Positions 20,405 through 30,192 of a stretch of DNA of 64,000 nt are shown here, one piece after another (within the stretch, counting starts at the first letter, position 1; every line of letters starts with the position of its first letter). The notes under the pieces were generated by a model, which saw only the letters and a program-made list of their open reading frames with translations, had not been told where the DNA came from and searched no databases. A program made the translations under genes and the position numbers. Origin of the DNA: Lyticum sinuosum (GTDB lineage Bacteria; Pseudomonadota; Alphaproteobacteria; Rickettsiales; Midichloriaceae). The stretch is taken from contig NZ_JARGYU010000002.1 of the NCBI RefSeq assembly GCF_034471385.1, forward strand, positions 186,001 through 250,000. The letters run 5' to 3'.

Positions 20405-21181
20405 ATGAATATGATTTTTGTTTATCGTAATATAATAATAGGAATTATATCTACGATAATCTTTTCATCTTGTTCTTCAAATAATACAATTGATAAACAT
20501 CCTAATACTGAAAAATCTAATGATATATCTATATACAAATTTTGTTTTAACGTAAATGATATAGAGGTATATGATACTACGGAAGATAATACTACGGAAG
20601 ATGAAAATTTAATCAAAAATAATATAAAAAATTGGATAAGTAATAAGTTTGTATCATATGGAGCTATAGGAAAATTAAAAATTATTATTGAAAAAGCTGA
20701 TATAAATGAAAAAATAATTAATAAAAATTCACATCAAATACAAAGTAGTATTAGTATTAAATTAATTCTTGAAACACCAAAATCAAAATTTGCACAACAA
20801 GACAGTATATCAATTGATGATTCTGAAGATCTTAAATTAAAAGATGAAGATTTAGTTCATGGTGAGATTAGAGGAATAATAAATAATGATCATAATACAA
20901 ATCATTATTCAAATGGTAATATAATAAAAAATATAAATAAGGATACAAAATTAGAAGAATTAGAAGATATAAAAAATACTGAAAATAAATCATTAACCAG
21001 TATTGTTATTGACACTAATACTAACACTGATTTTTATAATATTAATGATCCATATGTAGTTCAAAATGAAAAAATTAATAATATAGAAGTATCTATAAAT
21101 AATTTAGAAAAAGAAATTAAAAATTCACTTAGTAGATCTCCATTATGGATGGAATATACTCAATTTAAATATAATAAATAA
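20405..21181 (+). CDS. Putative lipoprotein following infB
   Basis: The 258-residue product starts with a short hydrophobic segment ending FSSCSSN. This resembles a lipoprotein signal with Cys about residue 22, although Phe at -3 is not the classic lipobox residue. The region NIKNWISNKFVSYGAIGKLKIIIEKADI, and near the end NNLEKEIKNSLSRSPLWMEY, resemble an alphaproteobacterial uncharacterised lipoprotein type. In that type a 'W-x-x-x-R-x-x-x-x-G' helix is followed by strands; this comparison is from memory. The middle is Asn/Asp/Thr-rich. A 15-base unit is duplicated at 20573-20602, giving a TTEDN-TTEDE repeat. It starts 38 bases after infB and may be cotranscribed. Confidence 0.5.
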   Translation: MNMIFVYRNIIIGIISTIIFSSCSSNNTIDKHPNTEKSNDISIYKFCFNVNDIEVYDTTEDNTTEDENLIKNNIKNWISNKFVSYGAIGKLKIIIEKADINEKIINKNSHQIQSSISIKLILETPKSKFAQQDSISIDDSEDLKLKDEDLVHGEIRGIINNDHNTNHYSNGNIIKNINKDTKLEELEDIKNTENKSLTSIVIDTNTNTDFYNINDPYVVQNEKINNIEVSINNLEKEIKNSLSRSPLWMEYTQFKYNK

Positions 21182-21380
21182 AATAATAAATTATAATAAA
21201 TCAGGTATTGCTGTAAAGATGTGTTTTTACTATCATAGATAGAATTCTTCTATTTGATTTAAAAAACTTTTCTATAATTAAAGTTAGATTTTTCTATTTG
21301 ATATTTTTATATTAATTGATATTTTTTTTATTTATTTTTGATATTTATATAAAAAATCTAAATATATTAATTAAATCTCA

Positions 21381-22373
21381 CTATCTAATAATTCCTTTGA
21401 TTGTTTTAATAACACATAATGTAACAATAGCATAAAAGCTATATTTACAGATCTTTTTTAATCTTCGTATTTGATTTTGTATATAATTTTTTATACTTCT
21501 AGTTACACAATTAAATCCATTTACAACATTTTGTTTAAATTTTACAGAGCAATTTTTAATATTTGAAAATAAATTATTCAATTGTTTATTTATTTCACTT
21601 ATTTTTTTATGAAAATTAATTAAAGTACCAGTCATTTCCTTTTTCATATTATTTATATTTATAGCAACTTGATCAATTTTATCTCTTGCTTCAGTAATAA
21701 CATTTTGAGTTCCTTGAATTAATTGGTCTTTTGTTTCATTAATAACCTTTTGAGTTTTTTCAACTACTTCTACCGCTTCTTTAGCTGCATAATCTCCAAA
21801 TGTTTTTGCATCTTTTTCTAATATCTTTCCACATATTGGAACTACAACCTCAGCAATTTCCATACCTTCATCTATTTTTTGAAAACCTTCATCAAGTTTT
21901 TGATTGACAACTGATGATAATTCTCCAACTTTTTGATCTATTTTTTCAATTTTTTTATTAAAATCATCAGAAAATTGATCTGTTTTTTCTTTTATCACAG
22001 TAGCTAAATTTTGTACTTGATTGACTTTCTCTTCTACTGTTTCCTTTATATCATCTTTTATCTCATTAACATTTGTTCCTAAATTATTGAATTCCTTTTT
22101 GCCTTCTTCTATTACATTACCAACTGTTTTTTCTAAATTATCGAATTTTTCTCCAGCTTCTTTGATTAAACCATTAACATTTTTTCCTAAATTCACGAAT
22201 TGTACTACTTTTTCGTCGAAAATTGTTTCAAATAGATTTTTATTGGTATTTTTTAATGGATCTTTTATTTTTTCTAATTTTTTGTCTAGAGCTTGACTAA
22301 ATTCATTTAAATTTTTACTTAATTTATTAAAAAAAGGATTTTTTTTACTTTGTGTATCTTGATTATTTTTCAT
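21381..22373 (-). CDS. Long coiled-coil protein with C-terminal membrane segment
   Basis: The 330-residue protein is not recognised as a named family. Residues ~30-280 are almost continuous amphipathic helix with repeated blocks of the type N-x-x-x-x-V-x-x-x-I-x-E (for example LGKNVNGLIKEAGEKFDNLE then VGNVIEEGKKEFNNLGTNV). It recalls apolipoprotein-like, LEA-like or phasin-like helices. A short less charged break with VVVPICGKILE lies near 180. The C-terminus has a basic stretch (QIRRLKKICKYS) followed by a hydrophobic helix of about 15 residues ending in KTIKGIIR. That is a possible tail anchor or membrane hairpin. There is no Sec signal peptide. It is isolated between convergent gene ends and upstream nuoI. 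Function is unknown. Confidence 0.6.
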   Translation of the reverse strand: MKNNQDTQSKKNPFFNKLSKNLNEFSQALDKKLEKIKDPLKNTNKNLFETIFDEKVVQFVNLGKNVNGLIKEAGEKFDNLEKTVGNVIEEGKKEFNNLGTNVNEIKDDIKETVEEKVNQVQNLATVIKEKTDQFSDDFNKKIEKIDQKVGELSSVVNQKLDEGFQKIDEGMEIAEVVVPICGKILEKDAKTFGDYAAKEAVEVVEKTQKVINETKDQLIQGTQNVITEARDKIDQVAININNMKKEMTGTLINFHKKISEINKQLNNLFSNIKNCSVKFKQNVVNGFNCVTRSIKNYIQNQIRRLKKICKYSFYAIVTLCVIKTIKGIIR

Positions 22374-22443
22374 AAAAAACTTTAATTTGAATTTTGTATA
22401 TTAATTATATAATAATAACAATATTTTTATAAAAATTAAATTA

Positions 22444-22941
22444 TTATTTCCTAATAAAAGATTTTTTATTGTTTTTAAGCAGAATTTCTCCATTTTTTAA
22501 CAATTTTTCTTTATTATAATGTAGCTCATCTCGTTTCTCCATAACAAATTCATATTTATTTGTTTCAATTATTGCATCTACAGGACATGCTTCTTGACAT
22601 AATCCACAATATATACATTTTGACATATCTATATCGTATTTTGTTGTTCTACGTGAACCATCACTATCTCTAGGCTTTGTATCAATTGTTATTGCTTGAG
22701 ATGGACATATTGCTTCACATAGTTTACACCCAATACATCTCTCCTCTCCATTATCATAAAACATTAATGCATGCTCTCCTCTATATTTATTACTAACTTT
22801 GCCTTTATCAAATGGATAGTTAATTGTGACCTTGCGTTGCAACATATATTTAAGTGTTGTTATAAGGCCAATTATAATAGTACTTGGTACTAGATTATTT
22901 AACCATTTTATTTTTTTTAACTTTATATATTTCATTTTCAA
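22444..22941 (-). CDS. nuoI: NADH-quinone oxidoreductase subunit I (complex I)
   Basis: NuoI carries clusters N6a and N6b that pass electrons towards quinone at the membrane arm junction. The 165-residue protein has two complete 4Fe-4S motifs: [12 protein letters not shown] (Cys 69, 72, 75, 79) and [12 protein letters not shown] (Cys 109, 112, 115, 119). The [14 protein letters not shown] block before the first cluster and the [14 protein letters not shown] block between them are typical of alphaproteobacterial NuoI. The gene is separated from nuoG (38709-41072) and no other nuo genes are adjacent, so the nuo operon is broken up. Confidence 0.96.
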   Translation of the reverse strand: MKMKYIKLKKIKWLNNLVPSTIIIGLITTLKYMLQRKVTINYPFDKGKVSNKYRGEHALMFYDNGEERCIGCKLCEAICPSQAITIDTKPRDSDGSRRTTKYDIDMSKCIYCGLCQEACPVDAIIETNKYEFVMEKRDELHYNKEKLLKNGEILLKNNKKSFIRK

Positions 22942-23075
22942 TAACCAAAATTTTAATGTAATTACTTTACATTATACAATATTTATAGATATTACATATA
23001 TTAAAATATACTATATGTTCTGATATATGATATATATTAGCAATAAAGATTTATATTTTACTTAAAAAATTCCAG

Positions 23076-23549
23076 ATGAAGAATTTAGAGTCCATCGATC
23101 TAGAAAAACTCGCAAAAAATTTAAAAATTAGAATGACTCCTCAAAGAAGAGCAATTATAAATATACTAATAGCTTCTGAGGATCATCCAACAGTAGAAGA
23201 TATTTACTATAGAATTCAAAAAATAAATCCAGAAATAGGGATAGCTACTGTTTATAGAAATGTTGCATTACTTGAAAAATACGGTGTAATATATAAGTTA
23301 GAAATAGATTATCAAAATAAATCAAGATATGAGATAGCAGATATTTATAGTATGCATGAACATTTAATAGATAGTGATACTGGAGAAATAATAGAATTTT
23401 CATTAAAAAAAGATGAAATAGAAGAAATATATAAAAAAATAGGAGATAAATTAGGTTATAATGTTATTCATCATAAACTTCAATTATTTGGTAGAAAAAA
23501 AAATAGACTTTTTTCTCATAAAAAAAATGTTTTTGTTAGAAACAAATAA
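23076..23549 (+). CDS. fur: Fur family transcriptional regulator
   Basis: A 157-residue metal-responsive DNA-binding regulator. The winged helix is seen in MTPQRRAIINILIASEDHPTVEDIYYRI and IATVYRNVALLEKYGVI (residues 20-75). The metal-binding loop HEHLIDSDTGEIIEF keeps the His-x-His of the regulatory site but lacks the Cys residues of the structural zinc site, as in many alphaproteobacterial Fur proteins. The C-terminal ~20 residues are very basic (GRKKNRLFSHKKN) instead of a second Cys pair. I place it with Fur rather than Irr or Zur because of the IDSDTGEIIEF block. It is divergent from nuoI with a ~135-base gap. Confidence 0.87.
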   Translation: MKNLESIDLEKLAKNLKIRMTPQRRAIINILIASEDHPTVEDIYYRIQKINPEIGIATVYRNVALLEKYGVIYKLEIDYQNKSRYEIADIYSMHEHLIDSDTGEIIEFSLKKDEIEEIYKKIGDKLGYNVIHHKLQLFGRKKNRLFSHKKNVFVRNK

Positions 23550-23623
23550 AAAATCAATAAAATCAGGAAAATTTTATTTATTCTTTTCTTAAAATTAAAT
23601 AAATAATATAAATATATATATTT

Positions 23624-24541
23624 GTGGAAAATAGTATACTAAATTACGAAATTAAAAATTCGGAAATAAATAAATTATATAATAATACTAATACAAATAA
23701 AAAAAAACTATTAATGTATTTAGTTTCAGATGCATCTGGTGAAACAGTTAATACAGTATCTGAGGCCTCACTGTCACAATTTAGTGGAATAGAAATAGAA
23801 AAAAGAATAAGACCTTTAACAAGAACAATCACACAAATTGATGAAATTATCTTTGAAATAAAAAAAGAAGTTAATAGTTTTGATCAAAGACTTATACTTT
23901 ATACTATGACAGATAGTCCTAGCCTTGATCATTTAATAAAACAATGCAAAATAAATAATATTTCTTATATATGTCCTATTGATCCAATTACGCAGAAAAT
24001 CAGTGAATTATTACGTATAACTCCAAATATTAACTATCCAAGTAAATATCATATTAATCAAGATTATTATAAAATAATAGATAATATTAATTTTGCTATT
24101 CATCATGATGATGGACAAAATAGACAAAATTATAATAAAGCTGATATTGTTATAATAGGTACTTCTAGATCATCTAAATCTCCTACTTCTTTATATTTGT
24201 CAAGACATGGATATAAAGTAGCAAATATTCCATATTTCCCGGATATTGAACCAGATATTTCAGATTTAGATGAAGTTATTAAAATTGGATTAATTATCTC
24301 GCCATCAGTACTAACAAATATTAGAGAAAAAAGATCAGAATATCTTTCAAATTCAGAAAATGTTTGTAAAAATGATATTTATAAAAAATATATTTCAATA
24401 ACACAATCACGTGAGGAAATAGTTAAAGCCATTCAGTTTTTTAGATTTCATAATATTCCTATTGTGGATATTACAAGAAAAGCAATAGAGGAAATATCAG
24501 CTGAAATAATTAATATAGTTAGAAAAATTAATAAATTTTAA
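23624..24541 (+). CDS. Pyruvate,phosphate dikinase / PEP synthase regulatory protein
   Basis: This DUF299 (PpsR/RP) protein acts as an ADP-dependent kinase and phosphate-dependent phosphorylase on PPDK or PEP synthase. Recognisable blocks are LYLVSDASGETVN-type (LMYLVSDASGETVNTVSEAS) near the N-terminus, the loop VIIGTSRSSKSPTSLYLSRHG (about residues 176-196), and GLIISPSVLTNIREKR in the C-terminal part. The start is GTG at 23624. The first ~28 residues precede the conserved domain and are polar, so the length (305) is slightly above the usual ~270. An Asn-rich insertion sits at about 155-170. The target enzyme gene is not in the window. It follows fur by about 75 bases. Confidence 0.93.
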   Translation: MENSILNYEIKNSEINKLYNNTNTNKKKLLMYLVSDASGETVNTVSEASLSQFSGIEIEKRIRPLTRTITQIDEIIFEIKKEVNSFDQRLILYTMTDSPSLDHLIKQCKINNISYICPIDPITQKISELLRITPNINYPSKYHINQDYYKIIDNINFAIHHDDGQNRQNYNKADIVIIGTSRSSKSPTSLYLSRHGYKVANIPYFPDIEPDISDLDEVIKIGLIISPSVLTNIREKRSEYLSNSENVCKNDIYKKYISITQSREEIVKAIQFFRFHNIPIVDITRKAIEEISAEIINIVRKINKF

Positions 24542-24834
24542 TAATTTAAATTATATATAATATATATAATAATATTTTTATTTATTTATACAACAAGAGA
24601 ATAATAATTTGACTATGTCTGTTTTACATTTTATATCATATTAATTACATATATAATTTATTTATGTATTATATAGTTATGTAAAATATTAAATACAAAA
24701 TATAATTTAGAATAATGCATAGATTTTTATCTAAATTTATATAACTTAATTACACTAAAATATAAGAAGTAAAATTAATAAATTAAAAACTATTAAATAT
24801 ACTTAAATAATAGCTTAAAATAGTAATAAAATTC

Positions 24835-26763
24835 ATGTTTAATTTTCGTTTTAAAAATAGCACTATATTATGGGTATCAATTATAGTAGCAGTAATAACA
24901 ATATATATGTCTGTTTCAGAAATGGGATTGAGAACAAATAAAATAAGCTTTTCTGAATTTATGACAAGGCTTGAAAATGGAAATATAAGAGAGGTTTCAA
25001 TTCAAGGTAATAGTATTGAGGCTAAGGATCAAAATCTGAATACTTTTATAACAAGTGCTCCATATTTTTATCCAAAGGTGATAGATAAATTACTTGAGCA
25101 TTCTGTAAAAGTAGAAATCCTTCCTATTGAAAATCCAATTCAAAGTGTACTAGGAATGATTGCATCTTGGTTTCCAGTTTTACTTTTTATTGGAGTCTGG
25201 ATATATTTTATAAAAAATATTCAAGGTGGTGGAAAAGCAATGAGTTTTGGAAAATCTAAGGCTCGTTTAGTTATGGATGGTGGTAAAGTAACATTTAATG
25301 ATGTTGCAGGAATAGATGAAGCAAGAGATGAATTAGAAGAATTAGTTGCTTTTCTTAAAGAACCTATTAAATTTCAACGTCTGGGGGGTAAGATACCTAG
25401 AGGATGCCTACTTATAGGAACACCAGGAACAGGAAAAACATTATTAGCGAAGGCTATAGCTGGAGAAGCTGATGTTAAGTTTTTTAGCATTTCTGGTTCT
25501 GATTTTGTTGAAATGTTTGTAGGAGTTGGGGCAAGTAGAGTTAGGGATATGTTTGAACAAGCAAAAAAAAATTGTCCTTGTATAATATTTATTGATGAAA
25601 TTGATGCTGTAGGTCGTCACCGTGGAATTGGGATGGGTGGAGGAAACGATGAGCGCGAGCAGACATTAAATCAACTTCTAGTAGAAATGGATGGTTTTGA
25701 TGCTAATGATGGTATTATAATAATTGCTGCAACTAATAGACCAGATGTTCTAGATCCTGCATTACTTCGTCCTGGTAGATTTGATCGCCAGATTATTGTT
25801 CCACTGCCAGATATTAATGGACGTGAGCAAATACTACATGTACATATGAAAAAAGTTCCACTAGCAAAAGATGTTAATATTAATCTTATAGCACGTGGTA
25901 CTCCTGGTTTTACTGGTGCTGATTTAGCAAATCTAGTCAATGAAGCATCTCTACTTGCTGCAAGACTCAATAATAAAACTGTAGATATGGCAACATTTGA
26001 AGCTGCAAAAGATAAAGTTATGATGGGTCCAGAAAGAAGGTCTATTATAATGAGTGTCGAAGAACAAAAACTTACTGCTTATCACGAAGGCGGACATGCT
26101 ATTGTGGCCTTACATATGCCACATTCTGACCCAATTCATAAAGCGACTATTATTCCTAGAGGAAGAGCATTAGGAATGGTAATAAGACTTCCTGAAGATG
26201 ATAGATATTCTATTACAAGAGAAAAATTACATTCTGATCTAGCTGTTGCAATGGGAGGAAGAGCTGCAGAAGAATTAATATTTGGAAAAGAGAATGTTAC
26301 AACTGGAGCAAGTGGCGATATAAAATCAGCAACACAAATAGCTAAGCGTATGGTTACACAATGGGGTTTAAGTGATGCAGTTGGTCCAGTTCTTATGGGA
26401 GAAGAAAGAGAAGATATTTACTTAGGACAAGGTAATGTAAATGCAAGTAGTCATCTTTCTGAAAAAACATGTCAACTTATAGATAGTGAAGTAAAATCTT
26501 TAGTAGAAGAAGGATATAATACAGCTAAAAGAATTATACAGGAAAATATAGATCAGCTTCATAGTCTTGCAAAAGCTCTTCTTGAAAATGAAACGTTAAA
26601 TCAAGACCAAATAATGGAAATTATTGGTATGCAAGAAAGAAAAAAACCAATTAGAAACAATGATATTAGTATTGATACTAAATCAATAAAAAAAATAAAA
26701 GAAAATAGTCGTAAAGTAAAAAAACGATCTGTTCCTACAACTAATGATAATGAGACAGTATAA
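24835..26763 (+). CDS. ftsH: ATP-dependent zinc metalloprotease FtsH
   Basis: A membrane-anchored AAA+ protease that degrades membrane proteins and regulators. The 642 residues have two membrane helices (about 9-27 and 102-124) flanking the periplasmic domain. Walker [13 protein letters not shown] is at about 197, Walker [16 protein letters not shown] follows, and the second region of homology is [18 protein letters not shown]. The zinc site is HEGGHA at about 417 with the downstream Asp/Glu helix. The length and order are normal. The C-terminal ~40 residues are basic and polar. Divergent regulators or tilS, a common upstream neighbour, are absent. Confidence 0.98.
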   Translation: MFNFRFKNSTILWVSIIVAVITIYMSVSEMGLRTNKISFSEFMTRLENGNIREVSIQGNSIEAKDQNLNTFITSAPYFYPKVIDKLLEHSVKVEILPIENPIQSVLGMIASWFPVLLFIGVWIYFIKNIQGGGKAMSFGKSKARLVMDGGKVTFNDVAGIDEARDELEELVAFLKEPIKFQRLGGKIPRGCLLIGTPGTGKTLLAKAIAGEADVKFFSISGSDFVEMFVGVGASRVRDMFEQAKKNCPCIIFIDEIDAVGRHRGIGMGGGNDEREQTLNQLLVEMDGFDANDGIIIIAATNRPDVLDPALLRPGRFDRQIIVPLPDINGREQILHVHMKKVPLAKDVNINLIARGTPGFTGADLANLVNEASLLAARLNNKTVDMATFEAAKDKVMMGPERRSIIMSVEEQKLTAYHEGGHAIVALHMPHSDPIHKATIIPRGRALGMVIRLPEDDRYSITREKLHSDLAVAMGGRAAEELIFGKENVTTGASGDIKSATQIAKRMVTQWGLSDAVGPVLMGEEREDIYLGQGNVNASSHLSEKTCQLIDSEVKSLVEEGYNTAKRIIQENIDQLHSLAKALLENETLNQDQIMEIIGMQERKKPIRNNDISIDTKSIKKIKENSRKVKKRSVPTTNDNETV

Positions 26764-26778
26764 ATTAATTTTTTAGTA

Positions 26779-26823
26779 TATAAGTATCAATATAAGTATC
26801 TTTACAATTGCAATTATAAGTAT
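26779..26823. repeat. Three copies of a 9-bp word between convergent ftsH and the HD gene
   Basis: TATAAGTAT occurs at 26779-26787, 26791-26799 and 26815-26823. It fills the ~65-base gap between the stop codons of two convergent genes. No GC-rich hairpin is present. It may be a slippage product or low-complexity noise. Confidence 0.5.
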
Positions 26824-26827
26824 AATT

Positions 26828-27589
26828 TTATGAGCTCTTTTTGTTATTATATATATTTTTATATTCTAAACACATTAATGTAATTTTTTCTTCTGCATTT
26901 TTTATACCTAAATAAGATGATAATATCAAAAATGCATGTAATGTTTCTTGAATAGTCTTTGCTGTATTAGAAATACCTTTTGTATTAAGAGTCATAATAT
27001 TATGTATTCTATCTAATAATTTAATAATTAAAACATCATGATATTTATCTTCTAATAGGTATTCAACAATTTGCGCTGCTGTTATTTTATCTTGATTATA
27101 TACTCTTGTTAAATAAAGAATTTGATTAGATATATCATACCCAAATGCATTACTAATCATTTCAATGGTTAATTGAGTATCTTCAACTGTATCATGTAGT
27201 ATTGATGTTATAATAAGATCAGTGCGTAAGATATAATGAGCAACCATTTCTGTTACTTTAAGTGCATGTACATAATATAATTCTCCGGATTTTCTTTTTT
27301 GATCTTTGTGATAGAATTTTGCATAAAAAATAGCTTTTAATATAAGATAATGATTTAAATTCTTATTTTTTTCTTTCTTTTGCAAACACTTTAATTTATT
27401 TATTAATAAATTTGCATATTCACAATTTTTAAATTGATTAATCCAATCTGGATGATATGGATCAATTATAGGTATGTTGATATTATCACATACTATATTT
27501 GAACTGTTTATTTTAAAATTTGACATGATTTTATAAATTAATTTTATAATGTTAAACAATTTATTCTGTTTATTATATAAATTTAACAT
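26828..27589 (-). CDS. HD-domain (p)ppGpp hydrolase-like protein, RelA/SpoT type without synthetase
   Basis: The 253 residues contain only the hydrolase part of a SpoT protein. Metal and catalytic positions are visible: His94 in FYHKDQKRKSGE, His108 in YYVHALKV, His132-Asp133 and Glu136-Asp137 in LHDTVEDTQLT, and Asp193 in KLLDRIHNIMTL. The TRV loop after FGYDIS is also family-like. No synthetase or TGS domain follows; the protein stops after the helical bundle. Small alarmone hydrolases of this kind, and split spoT genes in Rickettsia, are known. The first ~21 residues (LFNIIKLIYKI) may be untranslated, with Met22 at 27526 as an alternative start. Confidence 0.8.
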   Translation of the reverse strand: MLNLYNKQNKLFNIIKLIYKIMSNFKINSSNIVCDNINIPIIDPYHPDWINQFKNCEYANLLINKLKCLQKKEKNKNLNHYLILKAIFYAKFYHKDQKRKSGELYYVHALKVTEMVAHYILRTDLIITSILHDTVEDTQLTIEMISNAFGYDISNQILYLTRVYNQDKITAAQIVEYLLEDKYHDVLIIKLLDRIHNIMTLNTKGISNTAKTIQETLHAFLILSSYLGIKNAEEKITLMCLEYKNIYNNKKSS

Positions 27590-27840
27590 TAATTATATAA
27601 TATTAGTATATATTATATATAATATTTTTTTTAATAAATAAAATCAAGATAATTATAAAATATAATCTAAAAATATTAAAATATATTAAAAATATAATCA
27701 TAAAATTATTTTATTATAAATATTATAATATAATAAATAATTTATACATTTTTATTTCAACTATCTAAAATATATATTTTTTTTAATAAAATATAAAATA
27801 TTTATACTATATAATTATTTTTAATATTTGTTTAAATTGT

Positions 27841-28869
27841 TTAAAATTTATCAAAATATTTGTTTTTTGATATAGACTTTTGACATCTATATTTTTTTAC
27901 AAAAAAATCTATAACAGATTTAGTAGTTATTTTTGAATTTGATTTTTTTTGACAATCTGGGTTTTTAAAGACCAAATGATATTTATCATTAAATTTTTTA
28001 TTCGTCATTACATATTCGTTTTTATCTTGTTGAATTTTTCTCACAACAACCCATTTCTCTTCTGTAATATCAACTCCATCTATTTTAATTCTATTATTAT
28101 TAATTTCAACATTTAAAATTTTATTAGTATAATCTGTAAAAGTGGTATTATTTGCAAAAGAATGTATATCATTTTCATTTATAAAATAGAATTCGGAATC
28201 AAAAGCTAGTTCTACATTTTTTTTATAAGAAAAAGAATTGATACTTTTCTTTAATGAATAAAAATGATGTATCAAAATATTATTCATATTAACTATTCCT
28301 AATTTTATAGTAGAAAATATATTTGAGAGTATAGATTTTGTAAAAGAATATGTATAATTTAATATTTTTAAAAAAATATCAAAAAATATTATTTTGAGAC
28401 TTATTTTTTCTTTAAAACTATTATTGAGATCCATTAGTAAATGATCACAAAAATCATGAATTATTTGAGTCCTAATACAGAATGATTTTTCTTCATGAAA
28501 TTTTTCCCTATATTCTTTATATAACTCATAGTATTTTCCTTTTAATACTATATTACTTATTCCTTTTTTAATAAAAGGTAATATTAATTTATTTTTTGTT
28601 AAATCTTGATTAAAAATCTCATGAGAGATAAATAAATCTTTTAATTTAAAAACATTATTATTATAATAATAATTATTAATACAAATTTGAGTGTTATTAT
28701 AATTATTAATATCAATTGCTATTGTACAATTAATATTTTCTTCATTACCACTTTTATTTAAAAATGTAATTTTATCATAAATTATTAGATTATGAAATTG
28801 ATAATTTTCAATAAAAAATTTTTTTATTTTAAATAAAATATTATTAAAATTCTTATTTTTGTATAACAT
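27841..28869 (-). CDS. Hypothetical protein, 342 residues
   Basis: I do not recognise this protein. It is Asn/Lys/Phe-rich without a signal peptide. The N-terminal ~100 residues look like beta-rich segments (NIVLKGKYYELY). A central aromatic, hydrophobic stretch at about 155-200 (IFFDIFLKILNYTYSF then ILSNIFSTIKLGIVNM) could be one or two membrane helices. The C-terminal ~120 residues look like an ordered domain (NRIKIDGVDITEEKWVVVRKI, then YHLVFKNPDC) ending in a basic tail. AT-rich gaps of about 250 bases flank it. Its AT-rich composition resembles the other orphans and would fit a fast-evolving lineage-specific protein. Confidence 0.5.
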   Translation of the reverse strand: MLYKNKNFNNILFKIKKFFIENYQFHNLIIYDKITFLNKSGNEENINCTIAIDINNYNNTQICINNYYYNNNVFKLKDLFISHEIFNQDLTKNKLILPFIKKGISNIVLKGKYYELYKEYREKFHEEKSFCIRTQIIHDFCDHLLMDLNNSFKEKISLKIIFFDIFLKILNYTYSFTKSILSNIFSTIKLGIVNMNNILIHHFYSLKKSINSFSYKKNVELAFDSEFYFINENDIHSFANNTTFTDYTNKILNVEINNNRIKIDGVDITEEKWVVVRKIQQDKNEYVMTNKKFNDKYHLVFKNPDCQKKSNSKITTKSVIDFFVKKYRCQKSISKNKYFDKF

Positions 28870-29081
28870 AAATAATTCTTAAGTATTAATTATAAAACAG
28901 TAAAAACATTATAATTATATTAAATAACATAGTTTTATATAATTATATATATTTATTATATAAAATTTATTATAAATTTTTATTTATAAAGAATATTCAT
29001 AAAATTGATATATTAATTAATAAATTATAATAAAAAGATCCTCTATCAAATAAGAAAGATACTATCAATAAACAAATAAAT

Positions 29082-29100
29082 CTGCTTAACATATAAGCAG
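29082..29100. other. Short perfect hairpin upstream of secF
   Basis: CTGCTTA at 29082-29088 pairs with TAAGCAG at 29094-29100 across a 5-base loop. This GC content stands out locally. It lies 28 bases before the secF start, so it would form in the 5' leader. A T-rich stretch lies on the lower-coordinate side, so it could alternatively terminate minus-strand transcription. Confidence 0.4.
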
Positions 29101-29128
29101 CTATAAAAAATCATAATTTAAAATAAAA

Positions 29129-30190
29129 ATGAATAATAATCATATTTCTAATAAACATTATTATATTAATTTTACAAAATATATTCCATTTTTTTGTATT
29201 TTTAGTTGTATTATTACAATATATTCAATATTTTGTTTAATAAACAAAGGTTTAAATTTAGGGATAGATTTTTCAGGAGGATCTCTTATTGAGGTATCCG
29301 CTTATAGTGATAACATTAAAAATGATATTGATTTTATAAGACATAAATTAAATAATATTTATCCAAACTCTATAATTCAATATTCTCAAATAAACAATGA
29401 TACTAAAAGATTAAATTCTGATTTTTTAGATAAAAAATTACAACAATATAATATAACTTTAAGAATACATTCTAAATCTAGTAAAGAAGATGATATATCA
29501 CAAATTATAAAATTATTATCTGGTATATATAATATTTCAAAAACAAGTGTATTACTTGAATCTTCAGATAAAGAATTAAATAATAAAGATTATATATTAA
29601 GAAAACAAGCTGAAATCAATCGTTTTGATTATGTAGGACCAAAAGCTGAAAGTGATTTTTTTATTAATGCTTTAAAATCATTATTAATCGCTATTTTAGT
29701 AATTCTTATTTATATATGGTTCCGTTTTGAATGGAGATTTTCTGTTGGAGTTGTTGTGTCTTTACTTCATGATATCTTTATAACGTTAGGATTTTATTCT
29801 GTAACTGGGTATGATTTTGATTTAACTTCAATTGCTGCAATTTTGACGATTATTGGGTATTCTGTAAATGATAGTGTAGTAATTTATGATCGTATTCGTG
29901 AAAATAAAAATAAACTTATTAATAAATCACAAGAGATAATAATCAATACCAGTTTAAATGAAACATTATCTAGAACAATAATGACAGTTGGTACAACATT
30001 AGCTGTTTGTCTTTCATTAATTGTTTATGGAGGAAATGTATTACATGGATTTGGCAGTGCAATTTTTTTTGGTATTGCATTTGGCACTTATTCTTCAGTT
30101 TATATATCTACTGCTGTTTTAATGCCTAAAAAATATTTTTTTAATAATTTACTAAATAATAATTTATTTAAATATAATAAGAAATTGTAA
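29129..30190 (+). CDS. secF: Protein translocase subunit SecF
   Basis: SecF, with SecD, uses the proton gradient to assist Sec export. The 353 residues begin with a membrane helix and the conserved LGIDFSGGSLIEV (about residues 45-57). A periplasmic domain enlarged by Asn/Ser-rich sequence follows (about 60-175). The membrane block then starts with FDYVGPKAESDF. The core motifs WFRFEWRFSVG, LLHDIFITLGFYSVTGYDFDLTSIAAILTIIGYSVNDSVVIYDRIREN and ETLSRTIMTVGTT are standard. secD and yajC are not adjacent. Its stop is only two bases from the stop of the convergent cdsA. Confidence 0.96.
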   Translation: MNNNHISNKHYYINFTKYIPFFCIFSCIITIYSIFCLINKGLNLGIDFSGGSLIEVSAYSDNIKNDIDFIRHKLNNIYPNSIIQYSQINNDTKRLNSDFLDKKLQQYNITLRIHSKSSKEDDISQIIKLLSGIYNISKTSVLLESSDKELNNKDYILRKQAEINRFDYVGPKAESDFFINALKSLLIAILVILIYIWFRFEWRFSVGVVVSLLHDIFITLGFYSVTGYDFDLTSIAAILTIIGYSVNDSVVIYDRIRENKNKLINKSQEIIINTSLNETLSRTIMTVGTTLAVCLSLIVYGGNVLHGFGSAIFFGIAFGTYSSVYISTAVLMPKKYFFNNLLNNNLFKYNKKL

Positions 30191-30192
30191 AA

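Noticed and set aside
21239..21253. ATAGAA/TTCTAT hairpin after the lipoprotein gene
   Set aside because: Only six weak pairs with a three-base loop and no T-tract; expected often in this composition.
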